A stretch of 64,000 nt of DNA from RYN-428 sp035551995 (GTDB lineage: Bacteria; Planctomycetota; Phycisphaerae; Tepidisphaerales; Tepidisphaeraceae): the NCBI GenBank assembly GCA_035551995.1, contig DASZME010000066.1, positions 1 to 64,000 of the forward strand, read 5' to 3'. A program made the translations under genes and the position numbers. Position 1 is the stretch's first letter; each line of letters starts with the position of its first letter. Below are positions 23,600 to 32,343 of this stretch, piece after piece. Under the pieces are notes generated by a model that was not told where the DNA came from, did not search any database, and worked only from the letters and a program-made list of their open reading frames with translations.

Positions 23600-24724
23600 T
23601 CAAGTCGGCTCCGAGAGCAACATGTCCTCGTACACCGCCCCCAGCACCTGCCGCAGCCGCTTGTCGTGGGCCGGCTCGCCCGGCGTTCCGTTTGGGGCGA
23701 TGGCGATCACCAATCCGTATTCGGGGTCGGCGAACGCCATCGAGGATTGGAAACCGTTGTGGCCGAAAGCCCGATCGGAGGCGTGGGGGCCGAAACTATA
23801 GGGGAGGGCTTTATAGCCATATCTGCGGGAGCAGATGAGGAAGCCGAGGCCCCAATCTATCTTGTGGCGAAACGTTTCGTCATACATGCCTATACGCCGG
23901 GCGACGGTGAACAGCTTAACAGTCTGCGTGTCAAGTAGTCTCGTTCCGTTGAGCTCGCCCCCATTGAGAAGCATCCGGTAAAACATTCCGAGTTCACGCA
24001 TCGGCCCTTGGCCATTGGCGGCGGGGCGGCAATGGGTGATGGCTTGTTCGGTGTCGTAGGGAGGCAGGGGGATGATCGGAGACTTGTCTGTTTTGTACAG
24101 AACGCCAAGGCGGTCGCCGTAATCACGATAACGCTCGGGCGGCATGCCGATCCAGGAATCGTTCATGCCGAGCGGCAGGAAGATTTCATCGCGAATATAG
24201 TTCTCAAAGGGCCGGCCATCGACCCGGCGAATGATTTCGCCAAGGACAAACCAATTGTTCGTCGCGTCGTAACGGGCCCGCTCGCCGGGCCTCCAATTGG
24301 GTTCCAGGCGAGTCTGGCAGATGCGGTCGATGATCTCCGGCCAGGTTGCCGCGGGCCAGCCGGCGTCAACGTAGCGAAGGCCGACGGTGTGGGTGAGAAT
24401 GTGAGAGAGCGTGATAGTCTCTTTTCCGTGGGCCGCGAATTCGGGGATGTAGTCCGCCACGGGATCGTCCAGGCCGACGCCGCGGCGCTCGGTGAGTTGG
24501 GCGATCGCGACGGCGGCGATGGGTTTGGTGGCGGAGAGCCAGAGCGTGAGCGTGGCCGGGGTCATGGGAACGCCGGGCCGTGCTTCGCCGACGGCGAAAT
24601 CCGCGACGATCTGTCCGTTTTTGGAAACGAAAACCTGGGCGCCGATGTGGGTTCCGTCGGCGATTCCCCGCTGAAGAATCGCGGCGGCGCGGGGAAGCGA
24701 GTTTACGTCGGACGGCGCAATCAT
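23600..24724 (-). CDS. Serine hydrolase of the beta-lactamase (class C)/esterase family
   Basis: A 374-residue protein. LSATKPIA gives the SxxK motif (Ser64, Lys67), RYDATNN the Tyr-x-x-Asn motif, and FGHNGF the HxG motif. Other features are LSHILTHTVGL and FLPLGMNDSWIG, typical of the family. Members hydrolyse esters, D-amino peptides or beta-lactams; no signal peptide is visible, which argues for an intracellular esterase rather than an antibiotic-resistance enzyme. The ATG at 24724 is chosen over one six codons earlier because its N-terminus is shorter and more usual; confidence in the exact start is low. Confidence 0.85.
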   Translation of the reverse strand: MIAPSDVNSLPRAAAILQRGIADGTHIGAQVFVSKNGQIVADFAVGEARPGVPMTPATLTLWLSATKPIAAVAIAQLTERRGVGLDDPVADYIPEFAAHGKETITLSHILTHTVGLRYVDAGWPAATWPEIIDRICQTRLEPNWRPGERARYDATNNWFVLGEIIRRVDGRPFENYIRDEIFLPLGMNDSWIGMPPERYRDYGDRLGVLYKTDKSPIIPLPPYDTEQAITHCRPAANGQGPMRELGMFYRMLLNGGELNGTRLLDTQTVKLFTVARRIGMYDETFRHKIDWGLGFLICSRRYGYKALPYSFGPHASDRAFGHNGFQSSMAFADPEYGLVIAIAPNGTPGEPAHDKRLRQVLGAVYEDMLLSEPT

Positions 24725-24796
24725 ATGAATCAACACGGTCAATACCGGCCAGAGATGACAGCCTGGAATATCCGCCGCGATCGTGCGGCGGTCATC

Positions 24797-26344
24797 TCAG
24801 ACCGTCACGCGGTTTTCCACGATCGTCCGCATGGTTTGGATCGGGGCTGATTGTCCAGTCCACGCTTCGAATTGCGACGCGGCCTGCCTGACAAACATCT
24901 CGACGCCGCCAATGGTTTGCGCGCCGGCTTCTCTCGCCTGGCGAAGAAATTTCGTTTCCATCGGATTGTAGACCGAATCAAACGCCAACGTGTCGGCCGA
25001 CCATTTCATCGGCTCGTCGCCGACGGGGCTTTGCGCGATGTTGGGATACATGCCGACGGAGGTCGCGTTGAGATAGATCCGGCAGCAGCAATCGCGAAGC
25101 TTTTCCATTTTGGCGGCGACCACATGGCCGGTCTTGCCGTTGAATTCGTCGGCCAATGCCTTGGCGCGATCGAACGTCCGATTGTAGACGACTACCGTCG
25201 CGCCATAGTGGGCCAGCGCCGCCACGGCGGTTCGACCCGTTCCCCCGGCGCCAATGACGGCGACCCGGTAATCGGCCAGTCTCTCGCGCGCGATGCCGAG
25301 CTTTGTCGTGATGCTGTCCAGAATGGCGGCGTAATCCGAGCTGAACCCGCGCAGTCGGGTCAATGCGTTATTCCGCTCGATGACGATGGTGTTGACGGCC
25401 CCGATCGTCGCGGCCAGAGGTTCGATCTGCGCCCCCTTTTCCTGAAGATACCGCAGGGCGTTTTCCTTGTGCGGAATGGTGATGGATAGTCCGGCCAAAT
25501 CCAATCCCGCAAAAGAAATAAAGCTCTCCATAAACGCCTTGAAACTCTCATACCCCTCATTCACCAGGAACGGCACATAGACTCCGTCGAATCCGACAGT
25601 CTCGAATCCGGCGTTATGTACGGCGGGCGACATCGAATGACCCACCGGCGAACCGACCACGCCGAAGACTTTTGTGTCGGCCGCGACGGCGTCCCAGCGA
25701 TAGAGCCGTTTCATATCGGCTATCGTTACCTGCCCTGGCGCCGTGGCGCCGGGGGCGCTCAACGGCGCAAATGTTAGAAACGCCCCGAATTTCTTCGCTA
25801 GAATCCGGCTGACGATCCCCGCCTCTCCCATGCACAGTGCGATCGTCGGCTTATGGCGGGTCTGTAGAATCTCAAACGCTTCGAGATTATCTCGCACCGT
25901 TCGCGCCATCCAGACGATCTTGTTGACGTCGCCGAACGATCGGTTCAAGTCGGCGATCAGGTTATACAGCCGCTCGGGCCTACCAAGAAAATCGTGGCTG
26001 CTGACGATCAACCTTGACCGATCCGGGCGAGAGAACGCTTGGCCGGCATTGGCCAATGATTTGAGCTCCACGTCGATGTAGCTGGCGTGATTCCCGGCGC
26101 CTTCATCGAGCAGGCGCAGTCGCTGTTCGTCGCCTAATTCGGATTGGCCGCCCTCCCATTCGGGACGGCAGGTGACGATCGCGGGCAGCGTCGAGGCCTT
26201 GAGTAGATTCCGTACCTCCTCGGCGTCGGTCGCCGTGTCGATCCGCAGTTCAACCAGGTCGGCGCCCGCTTCGGCCGCCAAAGCGATGTCGCGACGCGCG
26301 TGGGAAAAGTCGTTGACGAAGATGGGGACGCAGAGATAGGTCAT
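24797..26344 (-). CDS. aroDE: Bifunctional 3-dehydroquinate dehydratase / shikimate dehydrogenase
   Basis: A 515-residue fusion catalysing steps 3 and 4 of the shikimate pathway. Residues 1 to about 225 are type I dehydroquinase (LVELRIDTATD, SSHDF, APLSAPGATAPGQ). From about 230 comes AroE: FGVVGSPVGHSMSPAVHNAGF (shikimate-binding), LSITIPHKENAL (catalytic Lys), VIGAGGTGRTAVAAL (NADP-binding), YNRTFDRA and LAFDSVYNPMETKFL. Such AroD-AroE fusions are known from plants, chlamydiae and planctomycetes. All major motifs are in place. It lies downstream of dapA on the same strand but is separated from it by 370 bases containing a repeat. Confidence 0.93.
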   Translation of the reverse strand: MTYLCVPIFVNDFSHARRDIALAAEAGADLVELRIDTATDAEEVRNLLKASTLPAIVTCRPEWEGGQSELGDEQRLRLLDEGAGNHASYIDVELKSLANAGQAFSRPDRSRLIVSSHDFLGRPERLYNLIADLNRSFGDVNKIVWMARTVRDNLEAFEILQTRHKPTIALCMGEAGIVSRILAKKFGAFLTFAPLSAPGATAPGQVTIADMKRLYRWDAVAADTKVFGVVGSPVGHSMSPAVHNAGFETVGFDGVYVPFLVNEGYESFKAFMESFISFAGLDLAGLSITIPHKENALRYLQEKGAQIEPLAATIGAVNTIVIERNNALTRLRGFSSDYAAILDSITTKLGIARERLADYRVAVIGAGGTGRTAVAALAHYGATVVVYNRTFDRAKALADEFNGKTGHVVAAKMEKLRDCCCRIYLNATSVGMYPNIAQSPVGDEPMKWSADTLAFDSVYNPMETKFLRQAREAGAQTIGGVEMFVRQAASQFEAWTGQSAPIQTMRTIVENRVTV

Positions 26345-26714
26345 GAATCAGGCCGCCCGGTTACACGTTATTCCGGCTCCCTCGTTAAGTAAGAGGGTCG
26401 TGGCGATGGCGAAACATTCACTCCTGAAAACGGCCTCTTCGCGAAAATTCGCCGCGATGCAGGGAAGGCGTTCAAGTCGTCCGAATGTCACGCCAGCCCC
26501 TAAAGTTTTTTCATGTTGGTGCAGCGATCTTTTTCGTGTTGGTGCAGCGACCTTCGAGTCGCGAAATCGCCCCGCAAGCGGGGCCGCTAAACGCGGGGGG
26601 CGCTTTAGCAACATGAAAAGCTGTGCGAATATAGCAAGCTGAAAAATGCTCTCATTTGATCTTTCCATAAGAGAGAAGAAGCCGCGACTATCGCTCGTCG
26701 CGGCGGCGTCTACT
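26345..26714. other. Intergenic region of 370 bases with dispersed repeat
   Basis: No gene is supported between aroDE and dapA. About a third of it is the repeat at 26506-26621. The rest has no recognised feature. Confidence 0.5.
26506..26621. repeat. Dispersed double-hairpin repeat, copy 1
   Basis: The core (26530-26594) reads ttttcgtgttggtgcagcga, then a hairpin gcgac/gtcgc around the tcgaag type loop, then ccccgc-aag-cggggc and gctaaacgc. A truncated second copy of its leading part (ttttttcatgttggtgcagc) starts at 26507, and an inverted one (cgctttagcaacatgaaaag) lies at 26601-26620. Related copies lie at 52386-52443 and 58440-58575. Confidence 0.75.
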
Positions 26715-27584
26715 TTATCGCATGTCCATGGCGACCAAGCCTTCGATTGTTTTTTTGGTAGTCTCGTTGGCTTCCCACAGGGGCAATCTCAGTTCGCCCG
26801 AATCCCTTCCGGCCAGCTTCATCGCGTACTTGATCCCGGCCGGATTTCCGTCGAGGAAGAGAGAACGAATCAACGGAAACAGTTTGTGATGAATCGCTCG
26901 CGCCGCCGCATAATCGCCCTTGGTCGCGGCGGCGGCCAAGGCATGCGTTTCTCCCGGCGCCAGGTTGGAAATCACGCTGATCACGCCTTTGGCGCCGAGC
27001 GACATGAGCGGCAGCGTGAGCGAATCGTCGCCGCTCAATACCGTGATGTCGCACAGCGACATGATCTCGCTGGCCATGTCCATTGAGCCGGTCGCTTCCT
27101 TGATCGCGGCGATCCGGCGTCCGGATTCCTTGTAGAGACGCGCGACGGTTTGCGCGGACATCGTGATGCCGGTGCGGCCGGGAATGTTGTAAAGGACGAT
27201 CGGCAGATCGCTGGCGTCGGCGAGCGTCATGAAATGCCGATAGAGGCCTTCCTGCGACGGCTTGTTGTAATACGGATTGACCGACAAACAGGCGTCGGCG
27301 CCGACGCGTTTGGCGATGTGGTGCAGTTCCATCGCTTCGGCGGTGGAATTGGCGCCGGCGCCGGCGATCACCGGCACGCGCCCTTTGGCGAACTGCACTG
27401 CCAGCTCGATCACGCGGGCGTGTTCCTTGAAATCGAGCGTGGGCGATTCCCCGGTGGTTCCGACGGGGACAAGTCCGTCGATCCCGTGCTTGATTTGATA
27501 TTCGACCTGTTCGCGGAGACGCGCTTCATCGAGCTTGCCGCCGCTGAAGGGTGTAACCATTGCCGTATATGCACCTGTGAACAT
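26715..27584 (-). CDS. dapA: 4-hydroxy-tetrahydrodipicolinate synthase
   Basis: A 289-residue class I aldolase-fold enzyme that condenses pyruvate with aspartate semialdehyde, the first step of the lysine/diaminopimelate branch. LVPVGTTGESPTL is the substrate-binding segment. LYNIPGRTG carries catalytic Tyr132, and AIKEATGSM carries the Schiff-base Lys162. The length is normal and all the key residues are present. Together with hom at 14997 it uses the same aspartate semialdehyde pool. It shares the strand with pdxJ, which lies upstream across a REP-like inverted repeat. Confidence 0.95.
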   Translation of the reverse strand: MFTGAYTAMVTPFSGGKLDEARLREQVEYQIKHGIDGLVPVGTTGESPTLDFKEHARVIELAVQFAKGRVPVIAGAGANSTAEAMELHHIAKRVGADACLSVNPYYNKPSQEGLYRHFMTLADASDLPIVLYNIPGRTGITMSAQTVARLYKESGRRIAAIKEATGSMDMASEIMSLCDITVLSGDDSLTLPLMSLGAKGVISVISNLAPGETHALAAAATKGDYAAARAIHHKLFPLIRSLFLDGNPAGIKYAMKLAGRDSGELRLPLWEANETTKKTIEGLVAMDMR

Positions 27585-27659
27585 AGTTAATCGCCGGTAA
27601 GTTCGTTAAAAGTCAGCCGTTTGGCTCCAAATAACCTTGCGCGATCACGCGCGTTCTTT

Positions 27660-27806
27660 TTTACACCCTCGCCCGGTACTCCGGGAGAGCATACACAAGG
27701 GAAGGGTGAGGGTTTCTTGGAAGCGTGGGATTTTATCGTGACTTGCGTCTTTCCAAAAAACCCTCTCCCCAGCCCTCTCCCGGATTACCCGGCGAGGGAG
27801 TAGAAC
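27660..27806. repeat. CCCTC-type intergenic inverted repeat
   Basis: The left arm (acaccctcgcccggtactcc, continuing gggagagc and gaagggtgagggttt) and the right arm (aaaaccctctccccagccct, continuing ctcccggattacccggcgagg) are imperfect inverted copies, about 45 bases each. Repeats with this CCCTCTCCC / GGAGAGGG content are widespread in bacterial genomes. It lies between dapA and pdxJ. Confidence 0.65.
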
Positions 27807-27840
27807 ACGAAATCGCACACGGTTATTTAGTCGTTCGTCG

Positions 27841-28554
27841 TCATCGATTCAATATTTTTTTCATTTCTCTCACCGCTTCTCTAAGGCCGACAAAAACGGC
27901 ACGGCTGACGATCGCATGGCCGATATTCAGTTCCCGCATCTTCGGCAACGCCGCCACGGGAATCACGTTGCGGTAATTGAGCCCATGACCGGCATGCAAT
28001 CGCAACCCCAGGCGGTTGATCGTTTCGGCCGCTTTGGAAAGCCGGTCCAATTGCTTATCTATTTCTTGCTCGGGCGCGTTGGCGTATTCGCCGGTGTGTA
28101 GTTCTATGGCGTCAAAACCTGCGCGGGCGGCGGCCTGGATTTGCTTTTCCTCGGGATCGATAAAGGCCGAGACAAGAGCCGCCGCGGCCTTCAATCGGCA
28201 TACCGCTCCAGCCACCGCAGCCGGATCGCGCAGCAGGTCGATGCCTCCCTCGGTGGTCACTTCCTCGCGGCGTTCGGGGACGAGGGTCGCCTGGTCGGGC
28301 TTCGTCATCACCGCGAAATCGACGATGTCCGGCGCCAGGCTCAACTCGAGATTGAGTTTGCATTGCACCGTCTGGCGAAGCAGCCGCACGTCGCGATCGT
28401 TGATATGGCGGCGATCTTCGCGGAGGTGAACGGTAATGGTATCGGCGCCGCCGAGCTCGGCTTCCGCCGCCGCCCAGACCGGATCGGGCTCATAGGTTCG
28501 GCGGGCTTGCCGCAAGGTCGCGACATGGTCGATGTTGACGCCTAGCTCAATCAT
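27841..28554 (-). CDS. pdxJ: Pyridoxine 5'-phosphate synthase
   Basis: A 237-residue enzyme that builds pyridoxine phosphate from deoxyxylulose phosphate and aminoacetone phosphate. It begins MIELGVNIDHVATLRQARRT, the PdxJ signature. GGADTITVHLREDRRHINDRD, ELHTGEYANAP and LRLHAGHGLNYRNV are the conserved active-site loops, and ELNIGHAIVSRAVFVGL closes the protein. The length is normal (about 240). It lies upstream of dapA on the same strand. Confidence 0.95.
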   Translation of the reverse strand: MIELGVNIDHVATLRQARRTYEPDPVWAAAEAELGGADTITVHLREDRRHINDRDVRLLRQTVQCKLNLELSLAPDIVDFAVMTKPDQATLVPERREEVTTEGGIDLLRDPAAVAGAVCRLKAAAALVSAFIDPEEKQIQAAARAGFDAIELHTGEYANAPEQEIDKQLDRLSKAAETINRLGLRLHAGHGLNYRNVIPVAALPKMRELNIGHAIVSRAVFVGLREAVREMKKILNR

Positions 28555-28678
28555 GAGCCACGCATTGTAGAGCGATCCTGCGTTTTCTCAAAGGGACGCA
28601 AAAAGACTCAATCAACATGCTTTAACATTTGAGCCGGCCAAAGGCATAATTATGTTTCGGGCGCAGCGGGGAGGTGAT

Positions 28679-30031
28679 ATGATCGTCATCATGCGTTCAT
28701 ATACCATTGCGGCGGCGTGCGCGCTTCTGGGCGTTCAATCCCTTGCCGGCGCTCAATCCACCAAGCCGGCGCCGGCCACCCTGCCGGCTACGCAGGCCGT
28801 GGCGACGACGCGCCCCTCGGCTGATTCGTTCCTTCCCCGTTTGGCCAGCGACGTCTGGCAAGACCGCCAGCGCGCAGCCGACGATCTGGTCCGCATGGGC
28901 GAAGACGCCCGACCGATTGTCAAGCAATTGCTGGCTCGTTCCCTTGGCGATATCGATGTCCGCACCCGTCTTGAGACCGTGCGCTCGCTGCTTGACGAGA
29001 ATCGGATATTGGGTCCGTCATACATCACGATTCATTTGAAGGATGCCGACCCCAAGACGGTTTTCGAGGAAGTTTCACGGCAGTGCTACAGCGATCTCAA
29101 GCCGTTTCCGGACAATCTCTTCGACCAGAAGGATTTGCCGAAAGTCAGCGTCGATATCGATCGCCAGCCGTTCTGGACGGCGATGTCGCAAATTTCCGAA
29201 AAGACGGGAATAGACCTGCAGCAATACAACGAGGGGGTTCGGCTGATGCGCGGCGGGTTTCGCGTGACGTCGGCGTATTCGGCCATTCAGGGGCCGTTCC
29301 TGGTCGTCGCCAACTCCATCACCCGCACGCAGACCGAAATGCTGGCCAACGGCGGCGGAAGCTCTTCGGAATTCTGCATGCAATTGGTCGTTTATTCAGA
29401 GCCGAAATTACATGTGCTCAGTTCCAGCTCGACCGTGAAGATTGATGTAGCGGTCGATAACGCCGGCAATTCGTTGATTCCCACCGCACCGGACAACCGC
29501 GGCTATTACGGCGGCGCCAGCGGAATCTGGAATCTCTATTCCCAGTTGAAATTTCCCGACAAAAAGCCGGGAACACGCATCGCCCGCTTCAAGGGGAGCG
29601 CCGACTTCGTGGTTCAGACCAAGAGCCAGCAGATTCAGATTCCCGACATCGTCGGCATTAAGGAGGTCACGCGGGTCGTCGCGGACATTCCGGTGGTTTT
29701 TCACGAGATGAAAAAGAACGGCGAGATTTGGGAACTTCGCCTCAGCGCCAATCCCCAGGCGCTGGGGCCTGGCCGCTGGAATCAGTTCAACCAGAGCGTG
29801 CAGTCAAACCTGCAGGTCGTGGACAACGCCGGCCAGATCCTCGATCACCGCGGGATGCGCAGCCGCGGAACCGGCAACGGCATCGAATTCACGCTGCTCT
29901 TCGCCAAATCGATGCGCCCGTCCGACGCCCGATCGTCCGGCGACCCCGCGAAAGTGCTTTGGGAAATTTCGACGGGCAGCAAGGAAATCAACGTGCCGTT
30001 CGAGTTCAAGGATTTGCCGATGCCCCGATGA
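28679..30031 (+). CDS. Secreted protein of unknown function (planctomycete type)
   Basis: A 450-residue protein with a signal peptide (SYTIAAACALLGVQSLAGAQS) and a Pro/Thr/Ala linker. A helical stretch (about 60-110) follows, and then YITIHLKDADPKTVFEEVSRQ and DIDRQPFWTAMSQISEKTGIDLQQYNEGVRL, which resemble an STN/secretin N-type short domain. The C-terminal half is beta-rich. The function is unknown. The ATG at 28679 follows GGAGG at a spacing of 4, while the next ATG (28691) would be 16 bases away, so the first is preferred. It converges with the lipoprotein gene at 30041. Confidence 0.7.
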   Translation: MIVIMRSYTIAAACALLGVQSLAGAQSTKPAPATLPATQAVATTRPSADSFLPRLASDVWQDRQRAADDLVRMGEDARPIVKQLLARSLGDIDVRTRLETVRSLLDENRILGPSYITIHLKDADPKTVFEEVSRQCYSDLKPFPDNLFDQKDLPKVSVDIDRQPFWTAMSQISEKTGIDLQQYNEGVRLMRGGFRVTSAYSAIQGPFLVVANSITRTQTEMLANGGGSSSEFCMQLVVYSEPKLHVLSSSSTVKIDVAVDNAGNSLIPTAPDNRGYYGGASGIWNLYSQLKFPDKKPGTRIARFKGSADFVVQTKSQQIQIPDIVGIKEVTRVVADIPVVFHEMKKNGEIWELRLSANPQALGPGRWNQFNQSVQSNLQVVDNAGQILDHRGMRSRGTGNGIEFTLLFAKSMRPSDARSSGDPAKVLWEISTGSKEINVPFEFKDLPMPR

Positions 30032-30040
30032 ACGGCGGCG

Positions 30041-30721
30041 TCATCCCTCCAGATGCTTTTCGGCTTGTGGCGGCTGACGTTTTTCCCCGTCGGCGACGGC
30101 GGAATTTTCCGGTTGTTTGTCGGCGGTACTGGGGATCACCGTATCGATGCTCCGAGCCGCGATGCTAAGCTCCGACGGATCAGGCGAATAGCGGGTCTTG
30201 TATCCGCTGTAGACGATCCAGGCGTCCAGGCCGTCGGTTACCGCGTATCCGCGGACATGATATTTTTCGTTCTCGGCTTCGAACCAGGGACGGCCCAGCG
30301 CATCGGTCCATTGGGCAACGGCTTTGCCGTCGGGTCCATCCTTTGAATATTCAAGCTTCGCGAACCACAGCAGCGTCTTGGCGCTCAGCGCCATCGGCAG
30401 GCGGGCGTAAAGCACGCCCATTCCGGTATGACCGGACGGCGATTTCCACTGCTGGTGCGTGTAGAGCGGCGTTGTCTGGAGGCGCAATGCGATCCACCGC
30501 TCCGGCAGCGAGCAGGACATCGCCACCGGGCCCACTTCCTGCATCGGCCTGAGCCCCGAGAAATCGACGCCGGGCAAATGCGAAAGCAGGGCCCGATTGG
30601 AAACGGTCGGGCCGGGGGTCTGGCAGCCGACGACGCCTCCCGCCGCGATCAATAGGCACGCGACGCGAACCCATTTTCCAAGCACAGCGGCGAGTGAATC
30701 CAATTCCGATAAAGCATCCAT
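30041..30721 (-). CDS. Lipoprotein of unknown function, paralogue 1
   Basis: A 226-residue protein whose N-terminal hydrophobic segment ends in a lipobox (VACLLIAAGGVVGC), so it should be lipidated. Residues around 90-120, LYTHQQWKSPSGHTGMGVLYARLPMAL, match WKSPTGDTAYGVVLMHLPF in the neighbouring gene at 30975, and both have a WIVYSGYKTRY / WAVYAGSLR strand later. They are related lipoproteins. The function is unknown; a role at the cell envelope is inferred from the signal only. Confidence 0.7.
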   Translation of the reverse strand: MDALSELDSLAAVLGKWVRVACLLIAAGGVVGCQTPGPTVSNRALLSHLPGVDFSGLRPMQEVGPVAMSCSLPERWIALRLQTTPLYTHQQWKSPSGHTGMGVLYARLPMALSAKTLLWFAKLEYSKDGPDGKAVAQWTDALGRPWFEAENEKYHVRGYAVTDGLDAWIVYSGYKTRYSPDPSELSIAARSIDTVIPSTADKQPENSAVADGEKRQPPQAEKHLEG

Positions 30722-30739
30722 AGCTACTCCCAAGTACAA

Positions 30740-30974
30740 CTGGAGCGCGCTGGTAATTCCCTTGCGGCCGATTTATTCGTTATCGGCCGGTTGCGGTCGT
30801 GAAACCTAATTTTGAATCATCCAATTAGACCGCGACCGCAAAGTTTCCTTTACAGTCGAACCTGACCTGGATTTTCAAAACCAAGAAGTCCGAATGACGG
30901 TTCGTCAAACGGTTGTTAGCCCACCGTCATACGGCAGACCCTGCAGATAGTTTGCGAAAAAATAAAAATTAGCT
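30740..30974. other. Spacer between two paralogous lipoprotein genes
   Basis: No gene was recognised. ttgcggtcg (30789-30797) and cgaccgcaa (30834-30842) form an inverted repeat with a 36-base loop; the T-run is weak, so it is not called a terminator. Confidence 0.4.
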
Positions 30975-31586
30975 TTATTCGGCAAAAGCCGATTCGGCCG
31001 GCAACCCCACCCGCGTATGGTCTCGAGCCCGCTCGGCCTGTCGCAATTCAGCCATATTGGCCGGTTTTTCGCGAAGCGAACCGGCATATACCGCCCACGC
31101 CCGCCAGCCTCGAACCGTTAGATCCACCCGAAGTACATACTGACCGCTTTCGGCGGTGAATCGATATCCGGGAAGATCCGGAGCGGCCTGTTTGGTCAGC
31201 AATTGGGCCTCGTGATCGGTCTCCCTCAGATGATTGAGAAACCCGGCCAACACCAAATCGGGTCCCACCGGAAACGGAAGGTGCATGAGAACCACCCCGT
31301 AAGCGGTATCGCCGGTGGGGCTTTTCCAGACGACGTGAGCGTGCTTTGCATCGATGCGGCGCGGATCTTCGACCCAGCCGGTCGGAGGATCGACCAAGGC
31401 ATCGACCGCTTTCACGGCCTCGACGCTTGCGACGATGGGCGTTGTCGGCTCCGTCGTCGACAGGGTCGAAAGGGCTTGCGGCGAGGAATCGGCCGGAGTT
31501 TGCACGGCAGTGTGGCAGCCCAAACCGCCGACAGCAAAGCCGACGGCTCCGATGAGTCTGGTGAATCGCAAAAGCAGTTGGTGCAT
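30975..31586 (-). CDS. Lipoprotein of unknown function, paralogue 2
   Basis: A 203-residue protein starting MHQLLLRFTRLIGAVGFAVG, with the lipobox GGLGC. The middle has VVWKSPTGDTAYGVVLMHLPFPVGPDLV, shared with the gene at 30041, then GYRFTAESGQYVLRVDLTVRGWRAWAVYAGS. The frame is open 20 codons upstream, but the ATG at 31586 puts a proper signal at the N-terminus. The two genes are in tandem and probably arose by duplication. The function is unknown. Confidence 0.7.
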   Translation of the reverse strand: MHQLLLRFTRLIGAVGFAVGGLGCHTAVQTPADSSPQALSTLSTTEPTTPIVASVEAVKAVDALVDPPTGWVEDPRRIDAKHAHVVWKSPTGDTAYGVVLMHLPFPVGPDLVLAGFLNHLRETDHEAQLLTKQAAPDLPGYRFTAESGQYVLRVDLTVRGWRAWAVYAGSLREKPANMAELRQAERARDHTRVGLPAESAFAE

Positions 31587-31644
31587 GAGCGCTCTTCCGC
31601 TCCTATCGACACTTGGCCCAAGCGACGTCATATGACCCGGCCGC

Positions 31645-31697
31645 ACAAAAACAAGGCCGCCATCCGAGATTTTGACGGGGGCTCATCGGATGGCGGC
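31645..31697 (-). terminator. Rho-independent terminator of rpmE
   Basis: On the minus strand a 12-bp stem (gccgccatccga with tcggatggcggc, 31656-31667 and 31686-31697) is followed by ttgtttttg. It lies 43 bases after the rpmE stop. Confidence 0.8.
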
Positions 31698-31739
31698 GTC
31701 GAAATTATGCAAAACCCACGCCGCTGATCGGCGACCGGG

Positions 31740-31997
31740 TTATTTTGCGGCCCCGGCGGGGGCGGCGGCAGGCGCGGCCGAACTCTTCTGGAAACTATAC
31801 GTTCCGCCGAATTTCTTGCTGAACCGCTCCACGCGACCGGCGGCGTCGACAAATTTCTGCTTGCCGGTGAAAAAGGGATGACAGGCGCTGCAAATATCGA
31901 CCGCAATGCGAGCACGCGTGCTGCGGGTAACAAATGTATTGCCGCAGGCGCAGTGAACGTTGCAGACCTGATAACGGGGATGAATCTTGGCTTTCAC
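31740..31997 (-). CDS. rpmE: 50S ribosomal protein L31
   Basis: An 85-residue L31 of the zinc-binding (C+) type. It starts with a GTG (MKAKIHPRYQVCNVHCACGN), has the Cys pairs in CNVHCACG and DICSACHPFFTGKQKFVD, and then an Ala/Pro-rich tail. Such tails are common in planctomycetes. The GTG at 31997 is chosen because GGAG lies 8 bases upstream and gives the normal N-terminus. A promoter and a terminator flank it, so it is a single-gene unit. The intact Cys set suggests it may be subject to Zur-type zinc control in this organism; no Zur box was identified. Confidence 0.93.
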   Translation of the reverse strand: MKAKIHPRYQVCNVHCACGNTFVTRSTRARIAVDICSACHPFFTGKQKFVDAAGRVERFSKKFGGTYSFQKSSAAPAAAPAGAAK

Positions 31998-32343
31998 GAC
32001 ATTTACTCCTTGGCCCTGGCGTGCGTGTGGCGACCTTCGCCGCACGTCAGCCGAGGCGGATCAATAATACGCTCCGTACGCCACCGGGTTTCAAAACCAT
32101 CGGGCAACGAAGCGAGCCCCACATTCTACAGAAGTATAAATCCGGTTCAAGGCGCGTAGGTACATTGATAGTGTAGCCGCAAAGGGCGCGCTATTGAATG
32201 TTCGCCCCGTTTCCCTCTCCGGGGTGCGCCGCGGGAGGAGGTAAGAGTCCCGAAGCGATCGCCCCCGACGGTATGGCGGCGCGTATTGCGGGTTGATGCC
32301 GGGCTTCGGTCAAAGCCACAACCTATGCCGGGAAGGACATCAC
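31998..32343. other. 346-base divergent intergenic region
   Basis: This holds the rpmE promoter and a 5' leader of about 120 bases on the minus strand, and the upstream region of the plus-strand gene at 32344. No gene is supported. Part (about 32215-32260) is GC-rich with possible hairpins but fits no RNA family that I know. Confidence 0.5.
32123..32150 (-). promoter_or_regulatory. Promoter of rpmE
   Basis: TTGAAC (plus coordinates 32145-32150) and TAGAAT (32123-32128) are 16 bases apart on the minus strand. They predict an untranslated leader of about 115-120 bases. Confidence 0.6.

Noticed and set aside
24750..24800. Terminator after aroDE
   Set aside because: A stem (ccgccgc/gcggcgg) exists but no T-run follows, and part of it overlaps the stop codon region; support is too weak.
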